64,000 nucleotides of DNA, from NCBI RefSeq assembly GCF_016342405.1, contig NZ_JAEINN010000002.1, positions 310,001-374,000 on the forward strand. Direction: 5' to 3'. The DNA comes from Maridesulfovibrio ferrireducens. GTDB lineage: Bacteria > Desulfobacterota > Desulfovibrionia > Desulfovibrionales > Desulfovibrionaceae. The notes under the pieces were generated by a model. It had not been told where the DNA came from, searched no databases, and saw only the letters and a program-made list of their open reading frames with translations. Position numbers and translations under genes: made by a program. This document shows, one piece after another, positions 51,527 through 58,483 of this stretch (position 1 is the stretch's first letter; every line of letters starts with the position of its first letter).

Positions 51527-51922
51527 TTATTTCTCCTCATCAATAAATGGGCAGTCTCCACCCAGTTCAACTCTTTTAAATTCTGAGACATCACAATTCT
51601 TACATTCTCGCGTCCACATTCTGTACGGCTCACGATCAGAGATTGCATTCCAATGTTCTTTATTCCAACGGTCAATAACCTCTTGGTCTATGTCGTGAAA
51701 TGTAGGTTCGTCCCATTCGTGAGGGATCGGTGGTGTTTGATCTTTGCAACTGATTTTCTCAGTTGAATAATCTATTTTAATGTTGACGGTTAGAGCAAAC
51801 TCTTTTCCGCATTCTGGACAGTCAACTTCTGAGCATTCGTCAGAGTCGTTAAATTCCCAGCTGTCGGAGAATTCATAGTCGCAATAAGGACATTTTATTT
51901 CGTTGGTATATTCGTGAGCCAT
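51527..51922 (-). CDS. Zinc-ribbon protein
   Basis: 131 residues. N-terminal zinc ribbon: CPYCDYEF and CPECGKEF. A second pair (CKNC...C) near the C-terminus. Acidic overall. Common among uncharacterised phage early proteins. It ends one base before the next ATG (51525) and follows the small membrane-like gene. Confidence 0.6.
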   Translation of the reverse strand: MAHEYTNEIKCPYCDYEFSDSWEFNDSDECSEVDCPECGKEFALTVNIKIDYSTEKISCKDQTPPIPHEWDEPTFHDIDQEVIDRWNKEHWNAISDREPYRMWTRECKNCDVSEFKRVELGGDCPFIDEEK

Positions 51923-51988
51923 TTTATTTTTCCTCCGCCTACGCGGATTTTCTGAGTGCATAGAGTGATTCTTCGTAAGCAAAATTTT

Positions 51989-52150
51989 CTAGTCACGTGC
52001 GTTTAGCTCAGACAGTTCAAAATAAATTGCAAACAGCATATTGATGACAGCCTTTTCGTTTTCTCCTCTCCAACAAGAAACAATAGATATTCCAAAGAAC
52101 AAAATTGAAAAGAATTTATAGCCATTTTTACTAAATATTTTACGGATCAT
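51989..52150 (-). CDS. Small hydrophobic protein (53 aa)
   Basis: A 53-codon frame starting ATG 52150, which overlaps the ASCH stop by ATGA. KIFSKNGYKFFSILFFGISI is basic then hydrophobic, giving one probable membrane helix, followed by a mixed tail (INMLFAIYFELSEL). The coupling makes it a real gene of the operon. Function unknown. Confidence 0.55.
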   Translation of the reverse strand: MIRKIFSKNGYKFFSILFFGISIVSCWRGENEKAVINMLFAIYFELSELNARD

Positions 52151-52596
52151 GACGCATCCCTCAACTCTGCCTTGAATATTCCAAGCTGACCTTTCAAAGG
52201 CTGAAACGGAAAGGGGTTTGCCTGTTCAAATATCCAGTGAATTGTTCCCGTTGTGGGTTGTGCCCACGGTGAATGGTGCAGTTGCGTACAGCCTGTTAGC
52301 ACTGCGGAACCGACTATGCCGCCAGTTTGAAAAACGTGTTCATTGCCCGGTAGTCTGGCTCTAAAATCATCAAACGATGCCCCGACGTATGAAACAAGTC
52401 CTTCAGCCGCGTCTATGACGCTGGAACTGCCACACATTGCTTCCCGGTCAACCTGCTTACCTGCGTGAATAATGAAAGTTTGTCCGTAATATTTAGGACT
52501 TGCGCTCCATGACCTATTTTCAATGTCTTTAATGCCGAGGGCGATTAGGCCCGCCCACGGTTGACGTACTGATAAGGTTGGGTAGATTTTAATCAT
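52147..52596 (-). CDS. ASCH-domain protein
   Basis: 149 residues with the ASCH fold: LSVRQPWAGLIALGIKDIENRSW at the start (the GxKxxExR-like RNA-binding element), TFIIHAGKQ and GGIVGSAVLTGC. ASCH domains resemble PUA domains and may bind RNA or modified nucleosides. Phages often carry them in early operons. ATG 52596 is used. Function in this element is unknown. Confidence 0.8.
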   Translation of the reverse strand: MIKIYPTLSVRQPWAGLIALGIKDIENRSWSASPKYYGQTFIIHAGKQVDREAMCGSSSVIDAAEGLVSYVGASFDDFRARLPGNEHVFQTGGIVGSAVLTGCTQLHHSPWAQPTTGTIHWIFEQANPFPFQPLKGQLGIFKAELRDAS

Positions 52597-52645
52597 TGTT
52601 GCCGTCCCACTTGCGGGAATCTTGGATAAAATATTCTTTACTCAT
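52589..52645 (-). CDS. Very small frame, likely truncated phage protein
   Basis: 18 residues, ATG 52645 to TAA 52589, bridging two overlapping genes. The opening MSKEYFIQDSRKWDGNN resembles the start of a common phage protein of about 70-90 residues (YFIQDSRxYVGN), so it may be a truncated copy kept because the overlaps couple translation. Confidence 0.35.
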   Translation of the reverse strand: MSKEYFIQDSRKWDGNND

Positions 52646-52904
52646 CGTCATTTTCCTCTGTTTCCCAAAAGGTCGGAATTTCATCGACTTCATCACCAAG
52701 GTCTGAAAAGTTTTTCTGATCCTCGTCGTAAAGACAGTATGTTCCGGCTATTTCATTCGCTACAGAGTCAAAGTCTTTTTTTACTTGGTCAGTTTCCCAC
52801 GAATGGTCACCATCAAGCTCTTCAAAAAGCTTCTCAAGGCTATGGAATAAGCTGTCGCAACTGTTGCCAAGCTTGCGACGGAGGTTGTCAAAATTAACGC
52901 TCAT
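52638..52904 (-). CDS. Acidic hypothetical phage protein
   Basis: 88 residues, strongly acidic (SWETDQVKKDFDSVANEI, DEVDEIPTFWETEENDDE). It starts at ATG 52904, which shares bases with the upstream stop (TAATG). The charge resembles DNA-mimic or anti-restriction proteins, but there is no specific match. Confidence 0.5.
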   Translation of the reverse strand: MSVNFDNLRRKLGNSCDSLFHSLEKLFEELDGDHSWETDQVKKDFDSVANEIAGTYCLYDEDQKNFSDLGDEVDEIPTFWETEENDDE

Positions 52905-53737
52905 TACGCCGCCTCCCGCATATCCGCGACAATGCCCGGACACGCGAACAGTTCTAGCAACATGCCGTATGTTGTTACTTTTCCGTTGTATTCAATCTTG
53001 GCTTCGGGAACTAAGCGCGAAGCGGACAGCTTAATAAGGCCGTAATGCTTTTTGACGATCTTTAGAGCTTCGTCTTTTGCGTATGCGGCGACGGCGAATC
53101 TGTCGGACACGTTCCACATTTTGAGGGCTGGCTTTTTGAGTGCAGTGGATTCATTCCATAAAGCTAACTTGAACGCGGTGTAATCCTGTTCAATCCTGTC
53201 ACAGTGCTTTAAAATTTCGTCTTCGTCATAGTGACGTTGCAGGGCCGTGAGTGCTGCTTCTGTCCAGTTCCAACACTTGAGTTGCTTATCGCTGTAGCCT
53301 TTGGCTTTGAAATGCTGAATTACATCAGCAACAAGAAGCTGGAGAACGTCGGCAATGTGAGCGAGTTCAATGTTGCTTTTGTGAGGCCAAATTTTAACAA
53401 CTTCACGGTCATATTTTGTTTGCTGAGCAATGGCGTATTGAGGCGACACTTTGAATTGCTGAGATTCGTCGCAAGCTTGATTTGTCCATTTGTGAAGCCG
53501 TTCGCCAATCTGAGCAAAAGGTTTATCTCCGTCTTTAACCCCTTGTTTTACGATAGCTTTACCGACCATGCGCGCTAGAAGTGCGGGCATGGTCCACATT
53601 GTCCAATCCTTCGCGATCATAGGTTGTACTATACGGAGCTGGACGCATACGGGTGAATGGCAACGGCTACCTGAAACAGTGTTCCCGCAGTGTGGGCAGA
53701 TTCGGGGAGCCTTGCGGCATTTTTTACGTTTTGACAT
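52904..53737 (-). CDS. Hypothetical phage early protein with N-terminal zinc ribbon
   Basis: 277 residues. N-terminal zinc ribbon (CPHCGNTVSGSRCHSPVC), then a mostly helical body with two recognisable blocks (DKQLKCWNWTEAALTALQRHY and KKPALKMWNVSDRFAVAAYAK). No family recognised. The zinc ribbon hints at nucleic acid contact. It lies between two early genes on the same strand and is preceded by a hairpin. Confidence 0.55.
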   Translation of the reverse strand: MSKRKKCRKAPRICPHCGNTVSGSRCHSPVCVQLRIVQPMIAKDWTMWTMPALLARMVGKAIVKQGVKDGDKPFAQIGERLHKWTNQACDESQQFKVSPQYAIAQQTKYDREVVKIWPHKSNIELAHIADVLQLLVADVIQHFKAKGYSDKQLKCWNWTEAALTALQRHYDEDEILKHCDRIEQDYTAFKLALWNESTALKKPALKMWNVSDRFAVAAYAKDEALKIVKKHYGLIKLSASRLVPEAKIEYNGKVTTYGMLLELFACPGIVADMREAA

Positions 53738-53757
53738 AGGGGTACTCCGAAAATATG

Positions 53758-53783
53758 GGGCGGGGTTGGTGGAAGCCCCGCCC
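53758..53783. terminator. GC-rich hairpin between early genes
   Basis: GGGCGGGG - N10 - CCCCGCCC. A partial terminator or processing site inside the leftward operon; there is no strong T run. Confidence 0.45.
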
Positions 53784-53806
53784 TTTATTGAGGGGGTGTA
53801 ATGCTG

Positions 53807-54541
53807 TTAAGCAATTACGGTTACGTTAAGCTTGCGCTCTTCATTCAGCTCTTTATTCAGGAAGTCTTTTACGGATAGGGCGGCAACCTGTTGCCATGCG
53901 CCGCCGTCGGCTTCAAATAGCAGACAAGAACTGTCTTCTTTAAGCCTGAAGGTGAACAAACGTTTCGGCTGGTCAACGTCGGGGAAAGTACAATATGGGA
54001 TTAGTTCCAACGGGTTTGGAATTTCCGCGCCGTCAACGCGGCTTGCTCCGGTGTGAACTGATACAGTCTGCGTTATGCCGTCGTCCTTAATATCGGCTGA
54101 TCCTTCGACTCTGACTGTTGCCAGAGTCTTAAGCAAAAGTTCCTGATGGGGATTAGGGAGAAACATAGATTGAAGCAGCGGGATAAATTTATCCTTCGCC
54201 CATGCGCGGTTGAACATGTCCGCGTAATCCGGCAAACGGGGTTCTGCTCTGATATATTCGTCACGCTGTTTAAATTCGCCGATCAGGTTGGACAGAATAC
54301 GAACCTGCGTCGGGCCTTCAACTTGAACAATCAAGGTGTCAAGGTCGAGCTTATCTTTGTTGGCTTCGATATAGTCCACCAGAGAGGTCAGAGTAGAAAC
54401 GTTAAGCACTACAGGGGTAGGCTCTTTGACTGAAAAAATATTTTTTGAAGTATATTTTCTGCCGCCAATTTCAAATTCTTCAACCTTTGCAAGCCCGAGA
54501 AGTTCTTTCAAAAGTTCATCGTTTACTTTAATATTATTCAT
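53807..54541 (-). CDS. Phage protein partnered with the replication-terminator-like protein
   Basis: 244 residues: EFEIGGRKYTSKNIFSVKEP near the N-terminus, then TLTSLVDYIEANKDKLD and a central EGPTQVRILSNLIGEFKQRDEYI. This matches uncharacterised proteins always encoded beside the replication terminator-type protein in siphophage early regions. The start shares bases with the upstream stop (TAATG). Function unknown, perhaps replication control. Confidence 0.55.
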   Translation of the reverse strand: MNNIKVNDELLKELLGLAKVEEFEIGGRKYTSKNIFSVKEPTPVVLNVSTLTSLVDYIEANKDKLDLDTLIVQVEGPTQVRILSNLIGEFKQRDEYIRAEPRLPDYADMFNRAWAKDKFIPLLQSMFLPNPHQELLLKTLATVRVEGSADIKDDGITQTVSVHTGASRVDGAEIPNPLELIPYCTFPDVDQPKRLFTFRLKEDSSCLLFEADGGAWQQVAALSVKDFLNKELNEERKLNVTVIA

Positions 54542-54954
54542 TATTTATTACCACCAGCCGCACGTTTAAGCGGTGTTACATTGTCCCTTTCTTCATCTTC
54601 TTTCGCATCACCTGCCGCCGCTGACTTGTTGTCAACATTTACGCCGGGAAGCAGGGCACGGTTAGGGTCCACGTTGCCGAATTCGGACATTGTGGCGCAT
54701 CCGTCTTCGTCTGTTCCGAAAGACGCGTTGCACTCAACAGGTGCTTGCGGTGCAAGCTTGCAGCTAGGCTTAAGAATGATCTTGCCTATCTCGCGTTCCT
54801 TGTCTGGCTTAAAGGAAATTTCAATAATAATTTTACGCTGAGCGGTGGCTTCGGTGTTCGGGTCTAGTACATTATCCGCCACCTGCATGAGCATATAGTC
54901 GACCATTTCAATAGCGGCACCGTTCTTAAGTGTCGCAAGTGAGAGTCCAGACAT
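54541..54954 (-). CDS. Phage replication terminator-type protein
   Basis: 137 residues. Central core VLDPNTEATAQRKIIIEISF-KPD-KERE-...SCKLAPQAPVECNASFGTDEDG is typical of the replication terminator protein family found in phage genomes, a name with little functional proof. Positioned first in the leftward operon, with GAGAGG seven bases before the ATG. The C-terminal 40 residues are variable and acidic. Confidence 0.6.
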   Translation of the reverse strand: MSGLSLATLKNGAAIEMVDYMLMQVADNVLDPNTEATAQRKIIIEISFKPDKEREIGKIILKPSCKLAPQAPVECNASFGTDEDGCATMSEFGNVDPNRALLPGVNVDNKSAAAGDAKEDEERDNVTPLKRAAGGNK

Positions 54955-55405
54955 ATCAATACCTCTCGTTAAATTTTAAAGTTCTGAGCCTTTGCCAAAA
55001 ATCGAAGCCTTTAAGGGGGCCGGGACCAATTCCCGGCACTCCCAATCAGCAATTACGGAGAGGGCATGTCAGACCCCTTATAGACTTCGATAGTTTCGGT
55101 GCTTCTTCAAAAGAGTGAGTCTGCCCTGAGCGTCCATAGCTGATATGGGGAATCTCCTTTTGTGTAAGTGGCTCGTAGGCTATCTTTATAAGTGGCTCGT
55201 AAGCTATCTTTACAAAAGGACAGGGCTGTTTGTTTTGCTTGCCCCTGGTTCACTCTTTTAAGGAAACACCGAACATTAAACTTTCAAGAAACTGAACTTG
55301 TAAGGATTACTTACAAGTTGGATTAACACTTGATTTAAGCTGTACTTGCTCCGGCTATTTCGCGCGGAGTGTTCGGGCTTGTGTCGCTGTGTTGAATAAA
55401 TTCTT
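54955..55405 (-). promoter_or_regulatory. Long structured leader of the leftward early operon
   Basis: About 440 bases between the operator promoter and the first gene. It contains a GCCGGGA/TCCCGGC hairpin (55019-55037), a 24-base tandem repeat (55166-55213) flanked by inverted TCCTTTTGT/ACAAAAGGA (55155-55163 and 55212-55220), and a perfect AACTTGTAAG/CTTACAAGTT hairpin (55295-55319). No gene seen. It may be an antitermination or attenuation leader. Confidence 0.5.
55166..55213. repeat. Tandem 24-bp repeat, two copies
   Basis: Two copies of AAGTGGCTCGTARGCTATCT plus four bases, nearly identical, head to tail, framed by inverted arms at 55155-55163 and 55212-55220. Confidence 0.8.
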
Positions 55406-55454
55406 GCGCAATTTGCGCTATCTGTCAATATAAAAATATAGCAATTTGCGTCAA
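55400..55454 (-). promoter_or_regulatory. Leftward early promoter with GCGCAATTTGCGC operator
   Basis: Minus-strand -35 TTGACA (55428-55423) and -10 AAGAAT (55405-55400) at 17-base spacing. The spacer holds the palindromic operator GCGCAATTTGCGC (55406-55418). A second partial copy (GCAATTTGCG, 55441-55450) overlaps another TTGACG (55454-55449), a possible tandem promoter. The same operator is in the rightward promoter at 57075-57087. Confidence 0.65.
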
Positions 55455-55504
55455 CACGCGTGGGCGGTTATTGCGGAGTGTTTAGTACAGGTTGAAAATT
55501 GGGC

Positions 55505-55530
55505 AAAAGAAAACCCCGCCGGAGCGGGGT
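55505..55530 (-). terminator. Terminator of the relE/antitoxin operon
   Basis: ACCCCGC - CGGA - GCGGGGT stem; on the minus strand TTTTCTTTTG follows. It separates the toxin operon from the early promoter. Confidence 0.8.
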
Positions 55531-55542
55531 AGGGAGTGTCTT

Positions 55543-55815
55543 TTAGGAGTGTTTATTTTTTTTGTAAATCTTTTTGCGGTCAGCTATTTTTAGTAAGTAA
55601 ACAGTCAGTTCTTTATCTTCTATTGAGTAGATTATTCTGTAGTTGCCTGATCTTACTCTATAAAAGTCATTTAGTTTACCACTAAGTTTTGTATATCCTT
55701 GTGGGCGTGGATCTTCCTCTAGTCCCTCAATCGTCTCTTGAAGCTGATCCTGAATTTTAGCCGGAAATTTTTTAAATTGTCTGTAGGCTTTTTTAGTGAA
55801 TTCTACTTCGTACAT
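55543..55815 (-). CDS. RelE/ParE-superfamily toxin
   Basis: 90 residues with the RelE-type fold: EVEFTKKAYRQFKKFP, GLEEDPRPQGYTKLSG, DFYRVRSGNYRIIYSIEDKELTVYLLKIADR. Likely an mRNA interferase or gyrase poison. The antitoxin gene precedes it by one base, so the order is antitoxin then toxin. A terminator follows directly. Confidence 0.88.
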   Translation of the reverse strand: MYEVEFTKKAYRQFKKFPAKIQDQLQETIEGLEEDPRPQGYTKLSGKLNDFYRVRSGNYRIIYSIEDKELTVYLLKIADRKKIYKKNKHS

Positions 55816-55816
55816 A

Positions 55817-56383
55817 TTATTGAAGTTTGCATTCTGCCTTAACTTGTTTCCAGCTAACTGTTCCCTCAGTTTCGATAGATTTGAGGGCTTCCAGAGCTTC
55901 TTCAGCGTCTTCGATTTCTTCTACTATCGGGTGAGGTTCTCCCTCATTGAGTTTTGCCCATTGTTCAAGAAGATAGTCAAGGCGTTGGTCGTCTGCTTGA
56001 TAGGCTCCGATGATCGCTGAGTTCAGGTGTCGGAGATTTGTCTTGTCATGCTCATATGCTTTGAAGAGATAGTCAGCACCTTCTTCAGCGTAGCCCATCC
56101 CACAAAGAGAACAACCAAAGTTGAACATGAAGAGTCCGGGGAGTCTCCTTGTTTCGGTTGCGAGTCTTATTGATTCAAGGTGATTTTTTCTCATTTTGGT
56201 TTCATTTTTTTCAATGAAACCAAGAATTCCAAGAGCACAATAAGCAATGATTGGCATAGAGTTTAACAGGTTCTGTGCTCGCTTATTGTACATAGCGATT
56301 TCGAATTCACTTAGTGCCCCTTCGGAGCAACGAACTCTCAAATCGTCAATTATGTTGTCTACTGCTGGTTCTGCTGCAGTCAT
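55817..56383 (-). CDS. Large antitoxin with TPR-like N-terminal region
   Basis: 188 residues, far longer than a RelB-type antitoxin (about 80). Residues 1-140 are helical and look like tetratricopeptide repeats (AQNLLNSMPIIAYCALGILG, MGYAEEGADYLFKAYEHD). The last 35 residues (DAEEALEALKSIETEGTVSWKQVKAEC) resemble the toxin-neutralising tail of RelB/Phd-type antitoxins. It abuts the toxin gene. The TPR part may multimerise or sense a phage or host factor. ATG 56383 has AGAGGA seven bases upstream; a TTG start at 56407 is less likely. Confidence 0.65.
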   Translation of the reverse strand: MTAAEPAVDNIIDDLRVRCSEGALSEFEIAMYNKRAQNLLNSMPIIAYCALGILGFIEKNETKMRKNHLESIRLATETRRLPGLFMFNFGCSLCGMGYAEEGADYLFKAYEHDKTNLRHLNSAIIGAYQADDQRLDYLLEQWAKLNEGEPHPIVEEIEDAEEALEALKSIETEGTVSWKQVKAECKLQ

Positions 56384-56692
56384 TTTTATATCCTCTAGGT
56401 TGATCAAATGCTTTCGCCTTATTTAGGCATATGCATAAACTATACAAATACAGTATATGCTAATTAAGCTTAGTCAATCAATTCAAAATTTGCATTTTTC
56501 ACATGACTTCAACGACGATAAGCCCGTTGTAGTAGATTTCAAATTTGCTGTATGCATATTTTAATCATTCTTATTTAAAATTCAATCTGTTTTTGAATTC
56601 TCTTAACCTGATTATTTTTAAATTACTACCAATGTTCTTATAATAGTCTCTGTGAAATTGACGAATAGGTCTACCGGACGAATATATTAATT
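56384..56692. other. Intergenic region between toxin-antitoxin and repressor genes
   Basis: 309 AT-rich bases. A minus-strand TTGATT (56481-56476) and TATACT (56457-56452) at 18-base spacing could be the toxin-antitoxin promoter; near-palindromes GCATATGC (56427-56434) and GTATATGC (56453-56460) flank its start region. Nothing else recognised. Confidence 0.4.
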
Positions 56693-57013
56693 TTAGGCAG
56701 ACTTGAGGGTTTGCTGAGATGATTTAAGTTTTTGTTTTTCAATCTGCATTTTAAATCTTTCCCCAGCTCGGAACGTTAAGGTACCGAAATCAATGCCTAG
56801 CCCTACGCAAAGACGATATGTGTCTGCAATCGTAAGAGATTGGGGTTTGCCTGTGTTTTTGCGAGGGTGTCTGAACTGTCTCCATCTTGTTATAGAACTA
56901 CCTGAATCACCAAAGGCCGCTCTTGCAAGTTGGCTATGGTTAAGTTCTTTTTCTTCCGCGATTAGACAGATTTCCTCAATAACAATTCTTTCAAATGTTT
57001 CTGCGTCCTTCAT
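56693..57013 (-). CDS. Phage repressor-like helix-turn-helix protein
   Basis: 106 residues with a lambda-repressor-type helix-turn-helix at about 15-75 (LNHSQLARAAFGDSGSSITRWRQFR, DTYRLCVGLGIDF) and no peptidase domain. It diverges from a Cro-like gene. TATAAT (57027-57022) is only nine bases before the ATG, so the message should be leaderless or nearly so. It is the best candidate to bind the GCGCAATTTGCGC operators and keep the element quiet. Confidence 0.72.
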   Translation of the reverse strand: MKDAETFERIVIEEICLIAEEKELNHSQLARAAFGDSGSSITRWRQFRHPRKNTGKPQSLTIADTYRLCVGLGIDFGTLTFRAGERFKMQIEKQKLKSSQQTLKSA

Positions 57014-57063
57014 AGATATAAATTATAGTAAAAAGATTTTTGTCATAAGCTTAAAAATTGCGC

Positions 57064-57093
57064 TTGCATGATTGGCGCAATTTGCGCTAAGTT
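57064..57093 (+). promoter_or_regulatory. Rightward early promoter with GCGCAATTTGCGC operator
   Basis: TTGCAT (57064-57069) and TAAGTT (57088-57093), with the 13-bp operator 57075-57087 in the spacer. The predicted start site falls near the ATG at 57101, so this transcript too could be leaderless. Confidence 0.6.
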
Positions 57094-57100
57094 CAACTTC

Positions 57101-57322
57101 ATGAAACGAAGTGAACCATTTCCACCACAATTGATTTCTCAACTGGAGAAAAAGCTGGGCAAAAATAATGTTGCTGAAGCTTTATCAGTGCATCCTGCGT
57201 CTTTTCGCAGAATTAAAGCTTCAAATCGTGCAGATTCGACAGTGGTTAAGCTTGCACAGCATATTGCTAACCCTGAAAAGTTTCCTTTACCGTGTGCGCC
57301 TTCTCCAAAGGAGGCCGCCTAG
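57101..57322 (+). CDS. Cro-like helix-turn-helix protein
   Basis: 73 residues: PPQLISQLEKKLGKNNVAEALSVHPASFRRIKASNRADSTVVKLAQHI, a helix-turn-helix like Cro or DNA-binding phage activators. First gene of the rightward early operon, divergent from the repressor and under the shared operator. ATG 57101 is used; the frame continues upstream only through the operator. Confidence 0.62.
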   Translation: MKRSEPFPPQLISQLEKKLGKNNVAEALSVHPASFRRIKASNRADSTVVKLAQHIANPEKFPLPCAPSPKEAA

Positions 57323-57474
57323 TGCCACCTCCACCCCAATTAATATGCAATGAAGATTGCCCACTTTACCCGTTGAAACATTCACATTCACCGCCGCTTT
57401 CTTGCGTCGATTGCAATTGCCAAGAACGCCAGCCGAATAAGTGCGACGACAACGGCGCTCGTTCATCACGATGA
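57322..57474 (+). CDS. Small cysteine-rich protein
   Basis: 50 residues, GTG 57322 sharing bases with the previous stop (TAGTG). Five or six cysteines in CNEDCP and CVDCNCQ arrangement suggest a zinc site. It resembles short phage zinc-binding proteins; no function known. Confidence 0.45.
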   Translation: MPPPPQLICNEDCPLYPLKHSHSPPLSCVDCNCQERQPNKCDDNGARSSR

Positions 57475-57560
57475 ACTGCATAAATAATACAACGCTTTCT
57501 CAGCTTAAGCACTGGGAAAGGAAACTGATAATTATCAATTAAAATTCACAGGAGGGCAGT

Positions 57561-58034
57561 ATGGCTCATAATTCCGACCCTGAGAAAATTCCGACTACGT
57601 CTCACGGTTTCTTCACTGACTGTATCGGTCTTTTGACAGCTAAAGGATTAGCTGAAGCTCTCGGAATCAGCATTACAACTGCATACCGTCAAGCGGAAGA
57701 TCCAGATTTAACAGCTGAACCTGTCCGTAACTATTTGGATAAAATCAAGGCCGTTTTTCGTCGGCTTGAGAATATCGGACGTGTAGATCTTGCTGTTTCA
57801 GGGCTTCAATTTTTAGCGGATTCAATTGGTATGCGTGTTATTCCGAAAAGTTCGCCGGTTCCGGACAAAGATTCACTAGAAGCGGAACTGTTGGACGATC
57901 TGCCGCATCTTGCAGCTGTTCATACCGCGATTATGGAGAAAAAGCCGCTTGAGGAAGTTGAAAGACTTGCCTTTATAGCTATTCGGGAAATTGAAGAGGA
58001 TGTCGTTAAATATAAAGGGGAGCTTGCAAAATGA
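57561..58034 (+). CDS. Phage regulatory protein, CII-like
   Basis: 157 residues with a strong AGGAGGG. A helix-turn-helix near 25-50 (LTAKGLAEALGISITTAYRQAEDP), then helical segments that could multimerise. The layout and place after the Cro-like gene are like phage CII-type activators, though length and sequence differ. The stop overlaps the next gene (ATGA). Confidence 0.5.
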   Translation: MAHNSDPEKIPTTSHGFFTDCIGLLTAKGLAEALGISITTAYRQAEDPDLTAEPVRNYLDKIKAVFRRLENIGRVDLAVSGLQFLADSIGMRVIPKSSPVPDKDSLEAELLDDLPHLAAVHTAIMEKKPLEEVERLAFIAIREIEEDVVKYKGELAK

Positions 58035-58210
58035 AAAAACAAATACCTTCACCTGAACCTTGCCCAAAGTGCGGCGGGTATGGCGTAAAATTCAGCTACA
58101 TAGGCCATTTTAAGGCCGTTTGCGATACGTGCGGACATTCTTCGGCTCTTGAAGAGTCAAAGCCGTTAGCAATGGAAAGCTGGAACCGTGAATCAAAAGC
58201 CGGAAAGTAA
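58031..58210 (+). CDS. Lar-like zinc-ribbon protein
   Basis: 59 residues: CPKCGGYGVKF, CDTCGHSS, and a C-terminal AMESWNRE. This is the pattern of Lar-type restriction alleviation and similar phage zinc ribbons (two CxxC pairs, then A-x-x-x-W-N-R). It starts by ATGA overlap with the previous gene. Confidence 0.7.
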   Translation: MKKQIPSPEPCPKCGGYGVKFSYIGHFKAVCDTCGHSSALEESKPLAMESWNRESKAGK

Positions 58211-58382
58211 AATTTGTGAAGGGCGTGACTGCTCAAATGTCCTTTACCGTATTCATCCGGCAACGGGAGAATATCGAAGTGATGAGCGTTGGAAAGCTTT
58301 ACGATTCTGTTGTGCGGGTTGTTTTAACGGCAAGGCGCGTAAAGAGCAGCTAGAAGCAAAGAAAAAAGCCCTAAGATTTTGA
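58188..58382 (+). CDS. Small zinc-finger-like protein
   Basis: 64 residues from GTG 58188, overlapping the previous gene by 23 bases. It shows CEGRDCSNVLYRIHPATGEY and RFCCAGCFNGKAR, so four cysteines for zinc. The end runs into a terminator. No family name recognised; typical of small phage early proteins. Confidence 0.5.
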   Translation: MNQKPESKICEGRDCSNVLYRIHPATGEYRSDERWKALRFCCAGCFNGKARKEQLEAKKKALRF

Positions 58383-58396
58383 CCATCAGGGCTTTT
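58364..58396 (+). terminator. Terminator-like hairpin
   Basis: AAAAGCCCT - N15 - AGGGCTTTT, overlapping the end of the small zinc-finger gene. Confidence 0.6.
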
Positions 58397-58438
58397 AAAT
58401 AAAACCGCATATAAAATGCGACTTAAGGAGCAATGATT

Positions 58439-58483
58439 ATGATTATACTTTGCCCGAAAGTCAAGGAGAAAGGCGAATTATGA
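58439..58483 (+). CDS. Short leader frame before the replication gene
   Basis: 14 codons (MIILCPKVKEKGEL) with AAGGAG eight bases before ATG 58439. Its TGA overlaps the next ATG (ATGA), so it would couple translation to the replication gene. Not conserved to my knowledge. Confidence 0.4.
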   Translation: MIILCPKVKEKGEL

